A stretch of DNA of 64,000 nt from Desulfocicer vacuolatum DSM 3385. Its GTDB lineage: Bacteria > Desulfobacterota > Desulfobacteria > Desulfobacterales > Desulfobacteraceae. The notes beneath the pieces were generated by a model. That model was not told where the DNA came from. It worked only from the letters and a program-made list of their open reading frames with translations, and ran no database searches. Below, in pieces: positions 61,385-64,000 of this stretch. The translations under genes and the position numbers were made by a program. The stretch is taken from NCBI RefSeq assembly GCF_900176365.1, contig NZ_FWXY01000001.1, positions 1-64,000 on the forward strand, written 5' to 3'. Each line of letters starts with the position of its first letter. Positions within the stretch are counted from its first letter, which is position 1.

Positions 61385-64000
61385 TTAATTCTCCACCGTC
61401 TCAATCTCCACATTTTTATACCCCACAAAACCTGTCCCGGCGGGAATCAAGCGTCCCATGATAACATTTTCCTTCAACCCCTTGAGGTTGTCGTATCTTC
61501 CCTGGATACTGGCTTCGGTGAGAACTTTGGTGGTCTCCTGGAACGATGCAGCAGAAATAAAACTGTCCGTTGCAAGGGACGCCTTTGTGATTCCCAGAAT
61601 CAAAGGCTCTCCCCTGGCAGGCTCCCCACCCTTCATGACAATATCCCGATTAACCTCTGCAAATCGGTCTCGATCCACCTGCTCATCGGGGATAAAATCT
61701 GTGTCTCCAACTTCCAGAACCTTCACCCGCCGCATCATCTGGCTGATGATCACCTCAATGTGTTTATCATTGATGCGAACGCCCTGGAGACGATATACTT
61801 CTTGAACCTCATCCACCAGGTAACGGGCCAGGGCCACCTCTCCCTTGATATTAAGAATATCCTGGGGATTGGCAGAACCACCGATGAGGGGTTCACCGGC
61901 CTTTACATAATCACCGTCATACACATTGATATGACGGCCCTTGGGAATGAGATATTCTTTTTTGTCCCCCACATCAGTGGGCGTGACGGTGACTTTCTGT
62001 TTTCCCTTGGTACCCTTGGACACGGAAACATACCCGTCAATCTCTGTGAGTACGCTGGGCTCTTTGGGTTTTCGAACCTCAAACAGTTCGGCCACCCGGG
62101 GCAGACCACCGGTAATATCCTTGGTTTTAGTGGTGGCCCGGGGAAGCTTGGCAATGACATCCCCTGCCATGACCTCATCATCATCATCTTTCATGAGAAT
62201 GGCGTTCACCGGCAGATAGTACATGACATTGGCCGAGGAACCCGGAAGTTTAATGCCCTTTCCGTCCTTGTCTTTAATGGTGATGCGGGGACGGATATCA
62301 GAAGACTTCCCTTCAATGATGGTGCGGGACACCTTACCCGTCACCGGATCAATCTGCTCCTGGACCGTATTTCCCACCTCAATATCGGCATACCGGGCAC
62401 GACCGCTCACCTCGGTGATGATGGGTGTTGTAAAAGGATCCCATGAGGCAAGGACATCCCCCACCTCCACGGTTTGACCGTCCGTCACATGGAGATTGGC
62501 CCCGTAAATGACATCTTCCTTGGCCCGCTCACGCCCCTCGGGACCGGTGATGGAAAAACCGCCCCCTTTTCTGTTCATGACAATCTGTTCCTGGGTTGCA
62601 GTGGTAACGATCTGGATATTTTCATTGAATTTAATGATCCCTGCCACCCTGGCTTTAATTTCAGCCACTTCCACCTTTCGACTGGCAGTACCGCCAATGT
62701 GAAAGGTTCGCATGGTAAGCTGGGTTCCCGGCTCTCCAATGGACTGGGCCGCCATGATACCGATGGCCTGGCCAATCTCAACGGTTTTACCGTGGGCAAG
62801 GTCCCGACCATAACACTTGGCACATACCCCGTGTCTTGATTTACAGGTAAGTACGGAACGAATTTTCACACTGGTCACACCGGCACTTTCAATGATTTCA
62901 ACCAGCTTCTCATCCAGCTCAACCCCTTTATCTGCAAGCAGAGTATTTTTATACGGGTCAATCACCGGGGCCTGGACCACCCTTCCCAAAATTCTCTCCC
63001 CAAGGGTCTGGATGACCTCTCCACCCTCCAGAAGAGACTCCACTTCCACCCCCATCAGGGTACCGCAGTCTTCTTCCATGACGGTACAATCCTGGGCCAC
63101 ATCTGCCAGACGACGGGTGAGATACCCGGAGTTGGCCGTTTTAAGGGCCGTATCGGCAAGCCCCTTACGGGCGCCATGGGTGGAAATAAAATACTGAAGC
63201 ACAGTCAATCCCTCACGGAAACAGGCTGTGATGGGATTCTCAATGATCTCACCCGAAGGTTTGGCCATGAGACCACGCATTCCAGCCAGCTGACGCATCT
63301 GATCCTTGCTGCCCCTGGCACCGGAATCTGCCATCATGTAAACAGCGTTAAGGACATCATCGGATGCATCTTCACCACCGGGATTTTTCATGACAGCCAT
63401 CATGGCATCGGCAATATCATCGGTACTCTTGGCCCAGATATCCACCACTTTGTTATACTTTTCTCCCTGGGTGATGAGACCTTCGGAGTATTGCTGCTTA
63501 ATCCCTTGAACCTGCTCTTCGGACTTTCGGATGATATCCCATTTACCGTCGGGGATAATCATGTCATCAATGCAGATGGACAATCCTCCCAAAGTGGAAT
63601 ACCGATATCCAATATCTTTTAAGCGGTCTGCCAGAATAACCGTTTCTTTAAGACCGATATTTCGATAGGCATAATCCACAAGTCCCCGGACAGCGCCTTT
63701 ATCCATCAGACGATTTAACAACTCAAAGGGAATGGTGATTTTTCTCTCATCCACCCTGAAAATATTAAACCTGCCATTGTATTCCACCACATCGGAATAC
63801 TGGCCTTCCAGCAATCCAAACAGCTGGGTGACCACGATTTCACTGACTTGAAAATAATTTTGAAATTCCTTGCTGGTGAGAATACCGGTCTGGGTGACAG
63901 ACACCGGATTTTCCTCATCCTCGATCTCGTCCAGCACGCCCTGGAATTCCCGGCCCTTTTTCAGTTCACCCAGAACCGCCTGGGCCGTTTCCCGGGTGGA
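61385..64000 (-). CDS. rpoC: RNA polymerase beta' subunit, C-terminal part (partial)
   Basis: The frame is open to the window edge, so only about 871 C-terminal residues are seen. They include the zinc site CTVMEEDC...[13 protein letters not shown], the bridge/trigger region [23 protein letters not shown], and the [22 protein letters not shown] motif near the end. The stop codon is at 61385. It is followed by R1 repeats and then the ribosomal operon on the same strand, the usual rpoBC-rpsL order. Confidence 0.97.
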   Translation of the reverse strand, partial: STRETAQAVLGELKKGREFQGVLDEIEDEENPVSVTQTGILTSKEFQNYFQVSEIVVTQLFGLLEGQYSDVVEYNGRFNIFRVDERKITIPFELLNRLMDKGAVRGLVDYAYRNIGLKETVILADRLKDIGYRYSTLGGLSICIDDMIIPDGKWDIIRKSEEQVQGIKQQYSEGLITQGEKYNKVVDIWAKSTDDIADAMMAVMKNPGGEDASDDVLNAVYMMADSGARGSKDQMRQLAGMRGLMAKPSGEIIENPITACFREGLTVLQYFISTHGARKGLADTALKTANSGYLTRRLADVAQDCTVMEEDCGTLMGVEVESLLEGGEVIQTLGERILGRVVQAPVIDPYKNTLLADKGVELDEKLVEIIESAGVTSVKIRSVLTCKSRHGVCAKCYGRDLAHGKTVEIGQAIGIMAAQSIGEPGTQLTMRTFHIGGTASRKVEVAEIKARVAGIIKFNENIQIVTTATQEQIVMNRKGGGFSITGPEGRERAKEDVIYGANLHVTDGQTVEVGDVLASWDPFTTPIITEVSGRARYADIEVGNTVQEQIDPVTGKVSRTIIEGKSSDIRPRITIKDKDGKGIKLPGSSANVMYYLPVNAILMKDDDDEVMAGDVIAKLPRATTKTKDITGGLPRVAELFEVRKPKEPSVLTEIDGYVSVSKGTKGKQKVTVTPTDVGDKKEYLIPKGRHINVYDGDYVKAGEPLIGGSANPQDILNIKGEVALARYLVDEVQEVYRLQGVRINDKHIEVIISQMMRRVKVLEVGDTDFIPDEQVDRDRFAEVNRDIVMKGGEPARGEPLILGITKASLATDSFISAASFQETTKVLTEASIQGRYDNLKGLKENVIMGRLIPAGTGFVGYKNVEIETVEN

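Overview
The window is a slice of a bacterial chromosome. It most resembles a sulfate-reducing Desulfobacterales bacterium of the Desulfobacterium/Desulforapulum/Desulfobacula kind. This is an inference from gene content and protein style: a Gld-type ABC operon with a DUF4340 partner, an RNB-family ribonuclease typical of deltaproteobacteria, selA, a CobA-HemD fusion, a B12-binding radical SAM gene joined to ftsZ, and meso-diaminopimelate-type MurE. No database search was possible. Nearly all of the window is core genome, with no phage, insertion sequence, CRISPR array, tRNA or rRNA recognised.

Layout. 1-12,480: mltG; an Smr-domain gene; an RNB ribonuclease; a purH function split into two genes (minus strand); a regulator-like protein with two ribbon-helix-helix-like repeats; and a four-gene ABC export operon ending in an intrinsic terminator. 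12,600-30,140: a complete division and cell wall (dcw) cluster, mraZ-rsmH-ftsL-ftsI-murE-murF-mraY-murD-ftsW-murG-murC-murB-ftsQ-ftsA-ftsZ, behind one promoter with MraZ-type GTGGA boxes; ddl is absent. 30,139-36,740: radical SAM protein, nnrE-nnrD fusion, tsaE, lysC, and pyrF on the other strand. 37,190-40,470: selA, a TPR protein and gmhA. 40,515-44,370: an operon with a strongly structured leader that encodes an FmdB-type zinc ribbon, hemC, cobA-hemD and moaA, so tetrapyrrole and molybdenum cofactor synthesis are linked. 44,729-64,000 (minus strand): the ribosomal superoperon from rpsL to rplQ, including tuf, secY, infA and rpoA, with the 3' part of rpoC at the right edge. fusA is missing from its usual place between rpsG and tuf.

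The least expected content lies between genes. Two families of dispersed palindromic repeats recur. R1 is about 85 bp and carries a GGGCAGACC...GGTTCTGCCC hairpin. It is found near 3,980, 23,041, 37,101 and as an 87-bp-period tandem pair at 61,185-61,352. The 23,041 copy lies inside the ftsW/murG junction and codes for the last 36 residues of FtsW and the apparent extra N-terminus of MurG. R2 is about 125 bp, with two near-identical copies near 6,385 (inverted) and 34,087 and a shortened copy at 44,371. An unrelated 102-bp inverted-repeat element lies between the convergent lysC and pyrF. I did not find an obvious new defence or catalytic system. The repeat capture in ftsW/murG, the hairpin leader before the zinc-ribbon/hemC operon, and the tandem RHH protein are the best leads.
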